Below are positions 1 through 8,071 of a DNA stretch of 64,000 nt, one piece after another. The position numbers and the translations under genes are program-made. Below the pieces are notes generated by a model. It had not been told where the DNA came from. It saw only the letters and a program-made list of their open reading frames with translations, and did no database searches. Where the stretch lies: contig NZ_JAFBCY010000003.1 of NCBI RefSeq assembly GCF_016907975.1, positions 434,001-498,000 of the forward strand, read 5' to 3'. This DNA is from Methylopila capsulata. GTDB lineage: Bacteria; Pseudomonadota; Alphaproteobacteria; Rhizobiales; Methylopilaceae. Numbering within the stretch: the first letter of the stretch is position 1; the number at the start of each line of letters is the position of its first letter.

Positions 1-1
1 A

Positions 2-1447
2 TTCCCCGGCGGCGCGGACGCGCCTCCCGGCGACAAGATCTTCTTCGTTCAGTTGGCCGACGCGCCGCGACTGACGCTCGACCCGCTCTCATGGAGCCGG
101 CACCACCGCGTGTTTCCGGGCCAGGGCCAGCTGGCGGTCGCCGAGTTTCTGAAAGCCGTGTGCGCAGCCGGTTACGCCGGCCCCCTCTCGCTCGAAGTCT
201 TCAACGACAATTTTCGTGCGGCCCCTCCCCTCGCGATCGCGCGGGACGGACTTCGCTCCCTGCTCGCGCTGCAGGACGAAACGCGTGTTGGCGGCGGCGC
301 GCCGTTGCCCGCCGTCGGGATGCATCGCGGCGTGGCCTATCTCGAATTCGCGGTCGACGCAGACGCCCGCGAACAGTTCGCCGCGCGCTTCGCCGAACTC
401 GGCTTTGTTCACGTCGGCAGGAAGAGGACGAAGGCCGTCGATCTATACCGCCAGGGCGAAGTCGCGGTAGCGCTCAACGCTGACCCTCGCGGCGAAGCGG
501 GCGGAAGGGCTCGCACCTGCGGGCCCTCGCTGCACGCGATCGGCCTGGCCATCGACGCCCCGGCGGCGGCGCTCGCGCGCGGGCGGGCCTTTCGCTGCGA
601 GGCTTCGCCGTCCGACGACGGCGTCAGAGACGCGTCGTCCCTCGTGTTACGGACGCCCGACCGCATCTTGATCGAGCTTCTAGGACCAAATGGCCTCAAC
701 GAGGTCACGGCGCGCTTCGATCCGGTGGAGGACGTCCGGCCGGAGGTGGGAGAACTCATTCGAATTGACCACCTCGCACAGGCCATTCCGGTGCAGGAAA
801 TGGACGGCATCGCGTTATTCCTCACGGCCGTCCTGGGACTCTCAGCCCAGCAGTCCTGTGAAATCGCTGACCCCCATGGGTTGATCGAAAGCCGGGCCAT
901 GGTGAGCGACGGACGCGCACTGGCGTTGCCCCTCAACGCGACGAAAAGCGCGGGCACCATGACCGGCCGACGCATCGCGCGGCCCGAACGTCCGGCAGTT
1001 CACCACGTCGCTTTCGAGACCGACGACATTTTCGCGGCGGTCAGATCAATGCAAACGCGGGGAGCCTCGCCGTTGGCTATCCCCCACAATTACTATGAGG
1101 ATCTGGGGTCGAGATTTATGCTCGATAGCGAGTTCGTCAAAATCCTCGAAGACCATTCGATCATGTACGATGAGGACGAGTTCGGAAGATTTCTACATGT
1201 TTACGGGCCGGCATTCGCCAATGGATTTTTTTTAGAGATCGTCGAGCGAAAAGGTTATTTGGGCTTTGGCGCAGCCAACGCGCCAATCAGGGTCGCCTGC
1301 CAGGCTCATGAGTATGAGAGGAACGCCGAGCTTGAAACGCAGCGGATCGGGGCAATGAGGCCGGATGGCGGTCGGCCTCCAGGCGGTAGGCTTGCTACCG
1401 CAGCGGCCAGCCCTTCGACACGGCGGCCGGCGCCCACTTGTCCGTGA
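2..1447 (+). CDS. QuiC-like 3-dehydroshikimate dehydratase / HPPD-fold protein, 5' end outside window
   Basis: The reading frame is open from the first bases (FPGGADAPPGDKIFF...), so the start lies upstream and only about 480 residues are visible. The beginning is the end of a sugar-phosphate isomerase/epimerase TIM barrel (GYAGPLSLEVFNDNFR). The rest is a pair of vicinal-oxygen-chelate domains like 4-hydroxyphenylpyruvate dioxygenase. Candidate metal ligands are the His in IRIDHLAQ, the His pair in AVHHVAFETDD and the Glu in FFLEIVERKG. Bifunctional proteins of this layout dehydrate 3-dehydroshikimate to protocatechuate in quinate/shikimate use; this assignment is by family, and the C-terminal HPPD-like half may be non-catalytic. 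The last 45 residues, after GAANAPIRVACQA, are Arg/Pro/Ala-rich and look unrelated to the family. Confidence 0.8.
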   Translation, partial: FPGGADAPPGDKIFFVQLADAPRLTLDPLSWSRHHRVFPGQGQLAVAEFLKAVCAAGYAGPLSLEVFNDNFRAAPPLAIARDGLRSLLALQDETRVGGGAPLPAVGMHRGVAYLEFAVDADAREQFAARFAELGFVHVGRKRTKAVDLYRQGEVAVALNADPRGEAGGRARTCGPSLHAIGLAIDAPAAALARGRAFRCEASPSDDGVRDASSLVLRTPDRILIELLGPNGLNEVTARFDPVEDVRPEVGELIRIDHLAQAIPVQEMDGIALFLTAVLGLSAQQSCEIADPHGLIESRAMVSDGRALALPLNATKSAGTMTGRRIARPERPAVHHVAFETDDIFAAVRSMQTRGASPLAIPHNYYEDLGSRFMLDSEFVKILEDHSIMYDEDEFGRFLHVYGPAFANGFFLEIVERKGYLGFGAANAPIRVACQAHEYERNAELETQRIGAMRPDGGRPPGGRLATAAASPSTRRPAPTCP

Positions 1448-1621
1448 CGCTTCGCCTGCGGACCTCCAGCACGTTGAGGTCGACTGCGGCGCCGTCGAGC
1501 GGCCGCCTCGGCGATGCGGCAAGACCGCTCGGCGCCTGGCGGCGGCGCAGCGTCTGCGCGAGCCGCGGCTCCCGGTGCGCGACTCGCGAACGTGAGGCCG
1601 GGGTCAGGCGATGTCGCGTCC

Positions 1622-1638
1622 CTTAAGCCAGCCATAAG
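1622..1638 (+). promoter_or_regulatory. CTTAAG-N5-CATAAG box upstream of dsbD
   Basis: CTTAAG, five bases, then CATAAG: a direct repeat with one mismatch to the PmrA/QseB-type consensus (two CTTAAG-like half-sites 11 bp apart). It ends 45 bp before the dsbD start. A perfect copy lies 53 bp before the dsbA-like gene (5761-5777), beside the response-regulator gene. Binding is inferred. Confidence 0.5.
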
Positions 1639-1682
1639 CTTCGGCCTGATCATGCCAGCTCCCGCCTAAGAGGAGCTTTGGA

Positions 1683-3545
1683 ATGCGTCTCGACCTCGCC
1701 CGCGCCGCGGCCGCTCTCGCGCTGTCATTCGTCTCGCTTCTTCCTGCGCTTGCGCAGACGAACGCGCCTCCGTCCGTCGACGAGGTCATGTCGCTGAAGG
1801 CGAGGCGGGCGGACGACGGCTCGATCGAGCTTGCCTTCGCCGTCGCGCCCGGCGTCTACCTCTATCGCGACAAGATCGCCGCGACGTCTGGAGGCCAGCC
1901 GATCCGGGTCGAGACGCCGACCGGAAAAACCAAGGACGATCCGACGTTCGGCGCCGTCGAGATCTACGACCACGACGTCGCGGCCCGGGTCGACCCGCGC
2001 GGCGTCGATCCGACGAAGCCGCTCGACGTCACCTATCAGGGCTGCGCTGCGCGCGGCGTCTGCTATCCCCCGGTCACGGGCCGGATCGACCTCGCGCAGA
2101 TCGCGGCGCCCGGCTCGACCGCTGCGGCTTCGCCTCTCGATGAGGTGGACCGCGCAAACATCGAGGCGCAGGTCGCGGACTGGGCTGCGACGGGCGGCTT
2201 CGACGCCGCGCCTCCTGAACGGACATCCTCCACGTCGACTTCGACGCCGGATCTCACGGCAGGCTTGGCGCCAGACCTCGACGGCTCGCTCGCTCTCGTG
2301 CTCGCGACCTTCTTCGGGCTCGGGCTGTTGCTCTGCCTGACCCCGTGCGTCTATCCGATGATCCCGATCCTCGTCGGCGTGCTCGCGCGCGCCGGCGAGA
2401 CGCTTTCGGCGAAACGCGGCTTCGCGCTGTCCGGGGCCTACGCGCTCGCGATGGCCGCCGCCTACGCCACGCTCGGGGTCGCCGCCGCATGGTCGGGCCA
2501 GAACCTGCAGACCGCGCTTCAGACGCCGGCTGCGCTGACCATCGCGGCCGTCATCTTCGCGGTCCTCGCCCTGTCGATGTTCGGCGTGCTCCAACTTCAG
2601 GCGCCAGGCGCCGTCGCTTCGCGGCTTTCGGCGGTCGCGGCGCGGGCGCGAGGGTCCGTCCTCGGCGCCGCCGCGCTCGGGTTCGTCTCGGCGCTGATCG
2701 TCGGCCCCTGCGTGACGCCGCCGCTCGCGGCCGCGCTCGTCTATGTCGCGCAGACCGGCGACATGGCGCGCGGTTCGGCCGCGCTCTTCGCCATGGGGCT
2801 CGGCATGGGCGCGCCGCTCGTCGCCGTCGGGCTGTTCGGCGCGAGGATCCTGCCAAAGTCGGGCCCCTGGCTCGTGACCGTGAAGCAGGGCTTTGGCGTC
2901 GTGTTCCTCGCGATCGCGCTCATGCTCGTCGGGCGGGTGGCGCCGCCTGCCGTCACGCTCGCGTTCTGGGCCGCGTTCGCCATCGGACTTGGCGTGTTCC
3001 TGGGGGCCCTCGACGCCCTCGGGCGGCGCGCGGGCCCCGCCCGGCGGCTCGCAAAGGCGGCCGGCCTGCTCGCGCTGGTCTACGGCGTGGCGCTCGTGGT
3101 CGGCGTCGCATCCGGCGCAGACGATCCGTCGCGGCCGCTGGGGCGCCTTGCGGCGGCCCCACGCGCGCCCAAGGCCGCGGGGTCGGAAATTACCGTCGCC
3201 GACGTCTCGGCCCTCAAGGCCGCGCTCCTCGCCGCCCAGGCGGCGGGCCGGCCAAGCCTCGTGACCTTCACCGCGACGTGGTGCTCGACCTGCGCTGAGA
3301 ACGAGAGGCTCATGGCCGACGACGAGGAGCTTCAGGATCGGCTGAACGCCTTCGCCGCGATCAAGGTGGATGTGACGCGGAACGACGAGCGCTCGCGCGA
3401 CGCCATGAAGGCGCTCGGCGTCGTCGGGCCGCCCACGATGATCGTTTTCGGTCGACAGGGCGCGGAGATCCCACGCCAACGCACCACAGGAGCGGTCGAC
3501 GTCGACCGTCTCAACGAAGCGCTCCGACACGCTGCGGAAACGTAA
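1683..3545 (+). CDS. dsbD: Thiol:disulfide interchange protein DsbD
   Basis: 620 residues, the usual length for DsbD, which carries electrons from cytoplasmic thioredoxin across the inner membrane to periplasmic thiol proteins. A signal peptide (ending near LAQ, residue 25) leads into the alpha domain with C121 and C127 (GCAARGVCYPP). A hydrophobic eight-helix-like core follows, with its cysteines in LTPCVYP (C222) and GPCVTPP (C343). The C-terminal thioredoxin domain has WCSTC (C534/C537) and the cis-proline stretch VVGPPTM. The ATG follows an AAGAGGAG ribosome site. The downstream gene is convergent (HK gene ending at 3679). A DsbA-like protein lies across the two-component genes, so this enzyme may supply electrons to it. 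All catalytic cysteine pairs are intact. Confidence 0.95.
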   Translation: MRLDLARAAAALALSFVSLLPALAQTNAPPSVDEVMSLKARRADDGSIELAFAVAPGVYLYRDKIAATSGGQPIRVETPTGKTKDDPTFGAVEIYDHDVAARVDPRGVDPTKPLDVTYQGCAARGVCYPPVTGRIDLAQIAAPGSTAAASPLDEVDRANIEAQVADWAATGGFDAAPPERTSSTSTSTPDLTAGLAPDLDGSLALVLATFFGLGLLLCLTPCVYPMIPILVGVLARAGETLSAKRGFALSGAYALAMAAAYATLGVAAAWSGQNLQTALQTPAALTIAAVIFAVLALSMFGVLQLQAPGAVASRLSAVAARARGSVLGAAALGFVSALIVGPCVTPPLAAALVYVAQTGDMARGSAALFAMGLGMGAPLVAVGLFGARILPKSGPWLVTVKQGFGVVFLAIALMLVGRVAPPAVTLAFWAAFAIGLGVFLGALDALGRRAGPARRLAKAAGLLALVYGVALVVGVASGADDPSRPLGRLAAAPRAPKAAGSEITVADVSALKAALLAAQAAGRPSLVTFTATWCSTCAENERLMADDEELQDRLNAFAAIKVDVTRNDERSRDAMKALGVVGPPTMIVFGRQGAEIPRQRTTGAVDVDRLNEALRHAAET

Positions 3546-3678
3546 AAGGCCGGGGCCATGCCGGAGTTGCGTGGCCTGTCGCTGGCGCCGGCGACGCGGG
3601 TTTCCGCGAAGATGAAGCGCGCCCGACCGCCCCGGATCGCGGCGGCTCGTCGCCGGCCTTGGGAGCGGACCGATCGCG

Positions 3679-5049
3679 TCAGCCGGCCGCCGGCGACGCC
3701 AGCGTAATCGCTCCCGGGGCGAAGGCGATGCGCGCGACGAAGCCCGACCGATCCTCGCGATTGCCGAACGAGAGCGTGGCGCCGCAACGTTCCGCGGCCG
3801 CCGCTGCGATCGCAAGACCGAGCCCCGCGCCTTCGCCGGTCGCGACCTTCGCAGATCCCCGGAAGAAGCGCTGCGTCAGCCGCGGAAGCTCCGCCTCCGG
3901 CGCGCCGGGTCCCTCGTCGTGGAGTTCGAGCGCCGCTCCGTCAGCGGACAGGCGCCACGCCGCCCGTCCGTCCGGCGGCGTATGCTCGAGCGCATTCTCC
4001 TGCAGGTTCCGCAGCAGCATGAGGAGCGGCTCGCGCGGGGCGCGGACGCATGCGCGCCGGACGCCGTCCGAGATCGTGACTTCGGCCGCGCCGGCGGCTC
4101 GGGACAGTTCCAGCGCCTCGAGAACGGCCTCCTCGAGCGCGATCGACGACCCGGCCGTCTCGGGCGCCTCCGCGTCGAGACGGGCGAGCGCGAGCAATTG
4201 GCTGACCAGCCGGCTCGTGCGGCCGACTGCCGAAAGGATCTGCCCGAGGGCGCGGTCGCGTATCGCGGGATCCTTCGCCGCTACGGCGATCTGCGCCTGC
4301 GTCTTCAGTCCGGCGAGCGGCGTGCGCAGTTCGTGCGCGGCGAAGGCCGTCACCTCCCGCTCGTGCCGGCGCGCGCGCTCGACCTTATCGAACAGTCCGT
4401 TGAGGGCCGCGGTCAGCGGCCGGATCTCCGAAGGCGCGGCGCCCGCGTCGACCGGCTTCATGTCTTCCGCGTCGCGGCGCCCGAGTTCGCGCGCGATCCG
4501 GCTGAGCGGCTCCAGGCTTCGTCCGACGCTCGCCCAGATCACCAGGCCGAGCAGCGGCAGGATCAAGGCCGCGGGCCAAAGAAGCCCTTTGATGAGGTCG
4601 CCCACCAGCTTCTCCCGCAGGCCAAGACGGTCCCCGACCAGCACGCGGATCCCCTTGGCCCCGTCCTCGACCGCATAGACGCGCCAAGGCTCGCCGTTGA
4701 CGACGCGTTCGGAGAACCCGGCGCCGCTGTCGCTGAGCTTCTCGTCCGGCGCGCCGCTCGAACGTGCGACGAGGCGGTCGTCCAGGGACCAGATCTGGCA
4801 GGAGAGCTGCCGTTCGTAACCGCCAAGTCCCGGGATGACGGGCGTCCCCGCGTCCGGCTTCGACTGAGCCGGCAGGTCCCCGCTCGCAACGAGGGATGCG
4901 ACCATGCGCGCCGCTTCCTGCAGGCGCGTGTCGAGCACATGTTCGACCTCCTGACGCGCGCCCACATAGATCCAGGCGGCCGCGATCAGCCAGAGCGCGC
5001 CGGTCGCGGCGATCAGCGTCGCGAACAGGCGGACTCGGAGCGAACTCAT
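3679..5049 (-). CDS. QseC/PmrB-like sensor histidine kinase
   Basis: 456 residues from ATG (MSSLRVRLF). The start was chosen because it overlaps the stop of the response-regulator gene by four bases (ATGA). Two membrane helices (about residues 8-28 and 158-176) flank a periplasmic sensor region of about 130 residues. Then come a HAMP-like linker, the H-box with phospho-acceptor His239 (FAAHELRTPLAG), an N-box (LRNLQENALEHT) and G-boxes (DEGPGAP, GAGLGLAI). This is the QseC/TctE-type architecture. The signal is unknown. The neighbours (DsbD, DsbA-like, L,D-transpeptidase) point to envelope thiol or cell-wall stress, an inference from context. Confidence 0.9.
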   Translation of the reverse strand: MSSLRVRLFATLIAATGALWLIAAAWIYVGARQEVEHVLDTRLQEAARMVASLVASGDLPAQSKPDAGTPVIPGLGGYERQLSCQIWSLDDRLVARSSGAPDEKLSDSGAGFSERVVNGEPWRVYAVEDGAKGIRVLVGDRLGLREKLVGDLIKGLLWPAALILPLLGLVIWASVGRSLEPLSRIARELGRRDAEDMKPVDAGAAPSEIRPLTAALNGLFDKVERARRHEREVTAFAAHELRTPLAGLKTQAQIAVAAKDPAIRDRALGQILSAVGRTSRLVSQLLALARLDAEAPETAGSSIALEEAVLEALELSRAAGAAEVTISDGVRRACVRAPREPLLMLLRNLQENALEHTPPDGRAAWRLSADGAALELHDEGPGAPEAELPRLTQRFFRGSAKVATGEGAGLGLAIAAAAAERCGATLSFGNREDRSGFVARIAFAPGAITLASPAAG

Positions 5050-5708
5050 CGCGGGCCGCCCATGCGGTAGCCGAGGCCGCGCACCGTCTCGATCGCGTCG
5101 CGGCCAAGCTTGGCGCGCAGATGATGAACGTGCACCTCGACCGCGTTGCTCTCGATCTCCTCCTGCCAACCGTAGAGCCGATCTTCGATTTCAGCGCGCG
5201 ACGCGATGGCGCCGCGTCGCTCGATCAGCGCCGCGAGCACGGCGAATTCGCGCCGCGACAGCGCGAGCGCCTCGCCTCCACGCGCGGCCGACATCGTCGC
5301 CGGGTCGAGCGTGAGGTCTCGCCATTCGAGGGCGCCGGCCGCGCGGCCCTGTCCCCGGCGTGCGATGGCGCGGATGCGGGCCGCCAGCTCCTCCAGATCG
5401 AAAGGCTTCCCGATATAGTCGTCCGCGCCGGCGTCGAGCCCAGCGATGCGGTCCGAGGTCTCGTCGAGGGCGGTCAGCAACAGGATGGGCGTCCGGTTCC
5501 CGCTCGCCCTCACCCGCTTAAGAACATCGAGCCCCGAGCCGTCCGGCAGCATTCGGTCCAGAACCACGGCGTCGAAGTCGCCTGTCGCAAGCGCTGCCTC
5601 CGCGTCGCCGCACGTCGACACGACATCGCAGGTCGCTCCGGCGAGGCCGAGGCCGACCTTGAGTCCGTCGAGCAGCACCGGATCGTCCTCGACGACCAGA
5701 ACCCGCAT
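5046..5708 (-). CDS. QseB/PmrA-like OmpR-family response regulator
   Basis: 220 residues from ATG (MRVLVVEDDP). The receiver domain has acidic residues E7/D8/D9, phospho-acceptor D51 (VVLDRMLPDGSG), the conserved Thr in LLLTA and Lys in IGKPFDLEEL. The C-terminal winged-helix DNA-binding domain (about residues 125-218) carries the OmpR-class signature VEVHVHHLRAKLG. First gene of a two-gene operon with the kinase at 3679. A perfect CTTAAG-N5-CTTAAG repeat lies about 50 bp upstream of its start, in the region shared with the divergent dsbA-like gene. That fits the binding preference of the PmrA/QseB subgroup and suggests autoregulation. Confidence 0.92.
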   Translation of the reverse strand: MRVLVVEDDPVLLDGLKVGLGLAGATCDVVSTCGDAEAALATGDFDAVVLDRMLPDGSGLDVLKRVRASGNRTPILLLTALDETSDRIAGLDAGADDYIGKPFDLEELAARIRAIARRGQGRAAGALEWRDLTLDPATMSAARGGEALALSRREFAVLAALIERRGAIASRAEIEDRLYGWQEEIESNAVEVHVHHLRAKLGRDAIETVRGLGYRMGGPR

Positions 5709-5760
5709 CGCGCTCGTCTCCCTGCATTTTCCGCTTCCGGTCCGCCCATGCGGCCCGGCG

Positions 5761-5777
5761 CTTAAGGCTGGCTTAAG
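5761..5777. promoter_or_regulatory. Perfect CTTAAG-N5-CTTAAG box in divergent promoter
   Basis: CTTAAG at 5761-5766 and again at 5772-5777, separated by GCTGG. It sits between the divergent response-regulator gene (start 5708) and the dsbA-like gene (start 5830). The spacing and half-site match the known PmrA/QseB-type operator. It probably serves the adjacent regulator. Confidence 0.65.
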
Positions 5778-5829
5778 GCGCGGGCGGATTCTCGCCGGCC
5801 TACGACACAGTCCGCCGGAGATCGACCCT

Positions 5830-6465
5830 ATGACACTCAAGCCGCTCGCGAGGCGCCTGTCGCTCGCCCTCGTCCTCGCATCGCCGATGATTCTGCCTTC
5901 GGTCGCGGTCGCCGACGACGCAAGCCTTACGCGCGAGATGATCGTCAACGACCCCGCCGCCCCGAAGTCCGGCGCCACGAACGCCGACGTCACGATCGTC
6001 GCCTACCTCGATTACAATTGTCCCTACTGCAAGAAATCCGCGCCGGAGCTCGAACGGCTCGCCAAATCTGATCCCAAGTTGAAGGTCGTCTACAAGGATT
6101 GGCCGATCCTGACGGAAGCCTCCGTCTACGGCGCGAAGCTTGCGCTCGCGGCGAAGTACCAAGGCAAGTACGACGAGGTCCACAAGGCGCTGATGGCGAT
6201 ACCGGGCCGCAAGATCCCGGCGGAGCGGATGCTTGCGGCCGTGACGGCGTCGGGCGTCGACATGGCGCGGCTCGAAGCGGACGCCAAGGCGCACGCCGAC
6301 GAAATCACGGCCTTGCTGAAGCGCAACGACGCGCAGGCGAAGGGACTCGGGCTCCAGGGTACGCCGGTGTATCTCGTCGGCCCACTGTTCGTCGCGGCCG
6401 CGCTGGACTACGGGCAGTTCAAGGAGGCCGTCGCCGAGGCGCGCAAGCGCGCCGGCAAGTCGTGA
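5830..6465 (+). CDS. DsbA-family periplasmic thiol oxidoreductase
   Basis: 211 residues, from an ATG preceded by GCCGGAG. A signal peptide (VAVADDA, cleavage near residue 29) precedes a thioredoxin fold with a DsbA-type helical insert. The active site is CPYC (C64/C67) in YNCPYCKKS, and the cis-proline is P179 in GLQGTPVYLVG. The length and CPYC motif fit the ScsC/Com1/BdbD-like branch, which forms or isomerises disulfides in exported proteins. The L,D-transpeptidase gene follows after 20 bp on the same strand, so the two are probably co-transcribed. The CTTAAG box upstream suggests control by the adjacent response regulator. Oxidase versus isomerase activity cannot be decided from sequence. 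Confidence 0.88.
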   Translation: MTLKPLARRLSLALVLASPMILPSVAVADDASLTREMIVNDPAAPKSGATNADVTIVAYLDYNCPYCKKSAPELERLAKSDPKLKVVYKDWPILTEASVYGAKLALAAKYQGKYDEVHKALMAIPGRKIPAERMLAAVTASGVDMARLEADAKAHADEITALLKRNDAQAKGLGLQGTPVYLVGPLFVAAALDYGQFKEAVAEARKRAGKS

Positions 6466-6485
6466 GCGGCGGAGATCGAGCCCCG

Positions 6486-7145
6486 ATGTCCGTGTCCACG
6501 TTCTCCCGCCGGGCGATGATCGTCGCCCTCCCCATGCTGCTCGGCGCCTGCGCGAGCATGCCGCGGTCCAATCGGACCGTCGAAACGGCGGCGCCGATCG
6601 ATCCGTTCGAGTCGGCCCGCTACGGCGGAAAGCCGGACGAGCCCTTCACGGTGCAGCCGGTCGACCTGCGCAAGATGAGCCCGGACCTCCTGCGCCAGGA
6701 GGTCGACTTCCCGACCGACCAGCCGCCCGGCACGATCGTGGTCGATCCGCATTCCCGCTTTCTCTATCTCGTGCAGGAGAACGGCAAGGCGCTGCGTTAC
6801 GGCGTGGGGGTCGGCAAGGCGGGCCTCGAGTTCCAGGGCTCCGCCTCCATCCAGATGAAGCGCGAATGGCCCCGGTGGACGCCGACCAGCGATATGATCG
6901 ACCGTGACCCGGACCGCTACAGCCCCTGGAAGTCCGGCATGGAGGGCGGCGCCCAGAACCCGCTCGGCGCGCGAGCGCTGTATCTCTTCAAGGACGGGAA
7001 GGACACGCTCTACCGCATCCACGGCACAAACGAGCCCCAGACCATCGGGAAGGCCGTCTCTTCCGGCTGCATCCGCATGCTGAACCAGGACGTAATCGAC
7101 CTCTATGGACGCGTGCCGCGAGGTTCGAAAGTCGTGGTGCTGTGA
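6486..7145 (+). CDS. L,D-transpeptidase (YkuD) lipoprotein
   Basis: 219 residues. The N-terminus has a lipobox (LLGAC, C22) after a hydrophobic stretch, preceded by twin arginines (SRR). The YkuD domain covers roughly residues 80-218. Its catalytic signature is intact: His179 in RIHGTN and Cys195 in SSGCIRM. Such enzymes form 3-3 peptidoglycan cross-links or attach proteins to peptidoglycan, and act in the periplasm. The gene follows the DsbA-like gene closely. Because the active site is a cysteine, a thiol-redox partner in the same transcription unit makes functional sense. No terminator is obvious in the roughly 200 bp that follow. Confidence 0.9.
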   Translation: MSVSTFSRRAMIVALPMLLGACASMPRSNRTVETAAPIDPFESARYGGKPDEPFTVQPVDLRKMSPDLLRQEVDFPTDQPPGTIVVDPHSRFLYLVQENGKALRYGVGVGKAGLEFQGSASIQMKREWPRWTPTSDMIDRDPDRYSPWKSGMEGGAQNPLGARALYLFKDGKDTLYRIHGTNEPQTIGKAVSSGCIRMLNQDVIDLYGRVPRGSKVVVL

Positions 7146-7351
7146 CGCGGGCTCGGAGCCATTCCGCGGCGCCGACGTCGGGCAGGCGGAGATCGGCGCC
7201 CGGTCGCCGATCGACCACCGCGCGACCGGCCGCGACGCCACGAAACTTCCCTGCGATGCCCCCGCGCGTCGAGCGGCTCCTCCGTCGCGATCCGCGCGCC
7301 CCCTCCCGAATCGTTCAATCCGCGGGGCGCGTCTTCGATTGCATAATTTTG

Positions 7352-7378
7352 AATATATGATATACGTATTCATATATT
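7352..7378. promoter_or_regulatory. AT-rich palindromic operator of the sulfide operon
   Basis: Left arm AATATATGA (7352-7360) is the exact reverse complement of right arm TCATATATT (7370-7378). The centre contains a second palindrome, ATACGTAT (7362-7369). The block stands out in very GC-rich sequence and ends 23 bp before the peroxiredoxin start. BigR of plant-associated bacteria binds an AT-rich palindrome covering its promoter, and this matches in character and place. The 7146-7351 stretch upstream shows no gene. Confidence 0.65.
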
Positions 7379-7401
7379 GATTATCGACGCGAGGGTGGCG
7401 G

Positions 7402-8064
7402 ATGTCCGAAAGGCTTGCGATCCGGAACGAGCTCGACCCCGCCGCTCCGCTGGTCATCGGCGAGCGCGCGCCCCTGTTCGTTGCGCGCACCACGAGAGGC
7501 GAACGCAAGCTCGCGGACTATTCCGGACGTTGGCTGGTGCTTTTTTCGCATCCCGCTGATTTCACGCCCGTCTGCACCAGCGAGTTCGTCGCGTTTTCGC
7601 GCGCCTTCGATGCGTTTGCGGCGCTCGGCTGCGACCTGCTCGGCATGTCGGTCGACAGTCTGAGCTCTCACATCGCCTGGACGCGGTCGATCGAGGACAG
7701 GTTCGGCGTCCGCGTGCCCTTCCCGATCGCCGAGGACCCGTCTATGGCGATCGCCCGCGCCTACGGCATGCTGCACCCGGGAGCGGCGGACAGCTCGACC
7801 GTTCGCGCGACGTTCGTGATCGATCCCGAGGGGATCGTCCGCGCCATCACCTGGTACCCGATGAGCGTCGGTCGCTCCGTCGCCGAAATCCTCAGGCTCG
7901 TCGAGGCGCTCCAGACAGCGCATGGCGGCGACGTCTCGACCCCGGAGGGGTGGCGCAAGGGCGACCCCGTGATCGACGCCTCGCCGCTCTCGGCGGACGA
8001 CGTCGCGAGCCATGAGCCGAGCGCGGACGCGCCCGACTGGTACTACCGCCTCAAGCGCCTTTGA
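7402..8064 (+). CDS. Peroxiredoxin (Prx6/AhpC type), lead gene of sulfide operon
   Basis: 220 residues. The peroxidatic motif is FTPVCTSEF with C58. The long C-terminal region (TWYPMSVGR through WYYRLKRL) is typical of the Prx6 subgroup. The only other cysteine is C77 (LGCDLLG), not at the usual resolving position, so a 1-Cys mechanism with an external thiol is likely. Family members reduce H2O2 and organic peroxides; some also remove persulfides. It is the first gene after the AT-rich palindrome, seven bases ahead of the repressor gene, so it should be induced by sulfide or persulfide along with the rest. No AhpF or AhpD partner is nearby. Confidence 0.88.
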   Translation: MSERLAIRNELDPAAPLVIGERAPLFVARTTRGERKLADYSGRWLVLFSHPADFTPVCTSEFVAFSRAFDAFAALGCDLLGMSVDSLSSHIAWTRSIEDRFGVRVPFPIAEDPSMAIARAYGMLHPGAADSSTVRATFVIDPEGIVRAITWYPMSVGRSVAEILRLVEALQTAHGGDVSTPEGWRKGDPVIDASPLSADDVASHEPSADAPDWYYRLKRL

Positions 8065-8071
8065 GAGTGCG

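Noticed and set aside
1448-1620. Small genes in the gap before dsbD
   Set aside because: Overlapping frames on both strands are Arg/Pro-rich with no ribosome site or family resemblance.
5515-5525. Further CTTAAG half-sites (5517, 49744, 57058 areas)
   Set aside because: Single half-sites inside genes without a partner 11 bp away; not operators.
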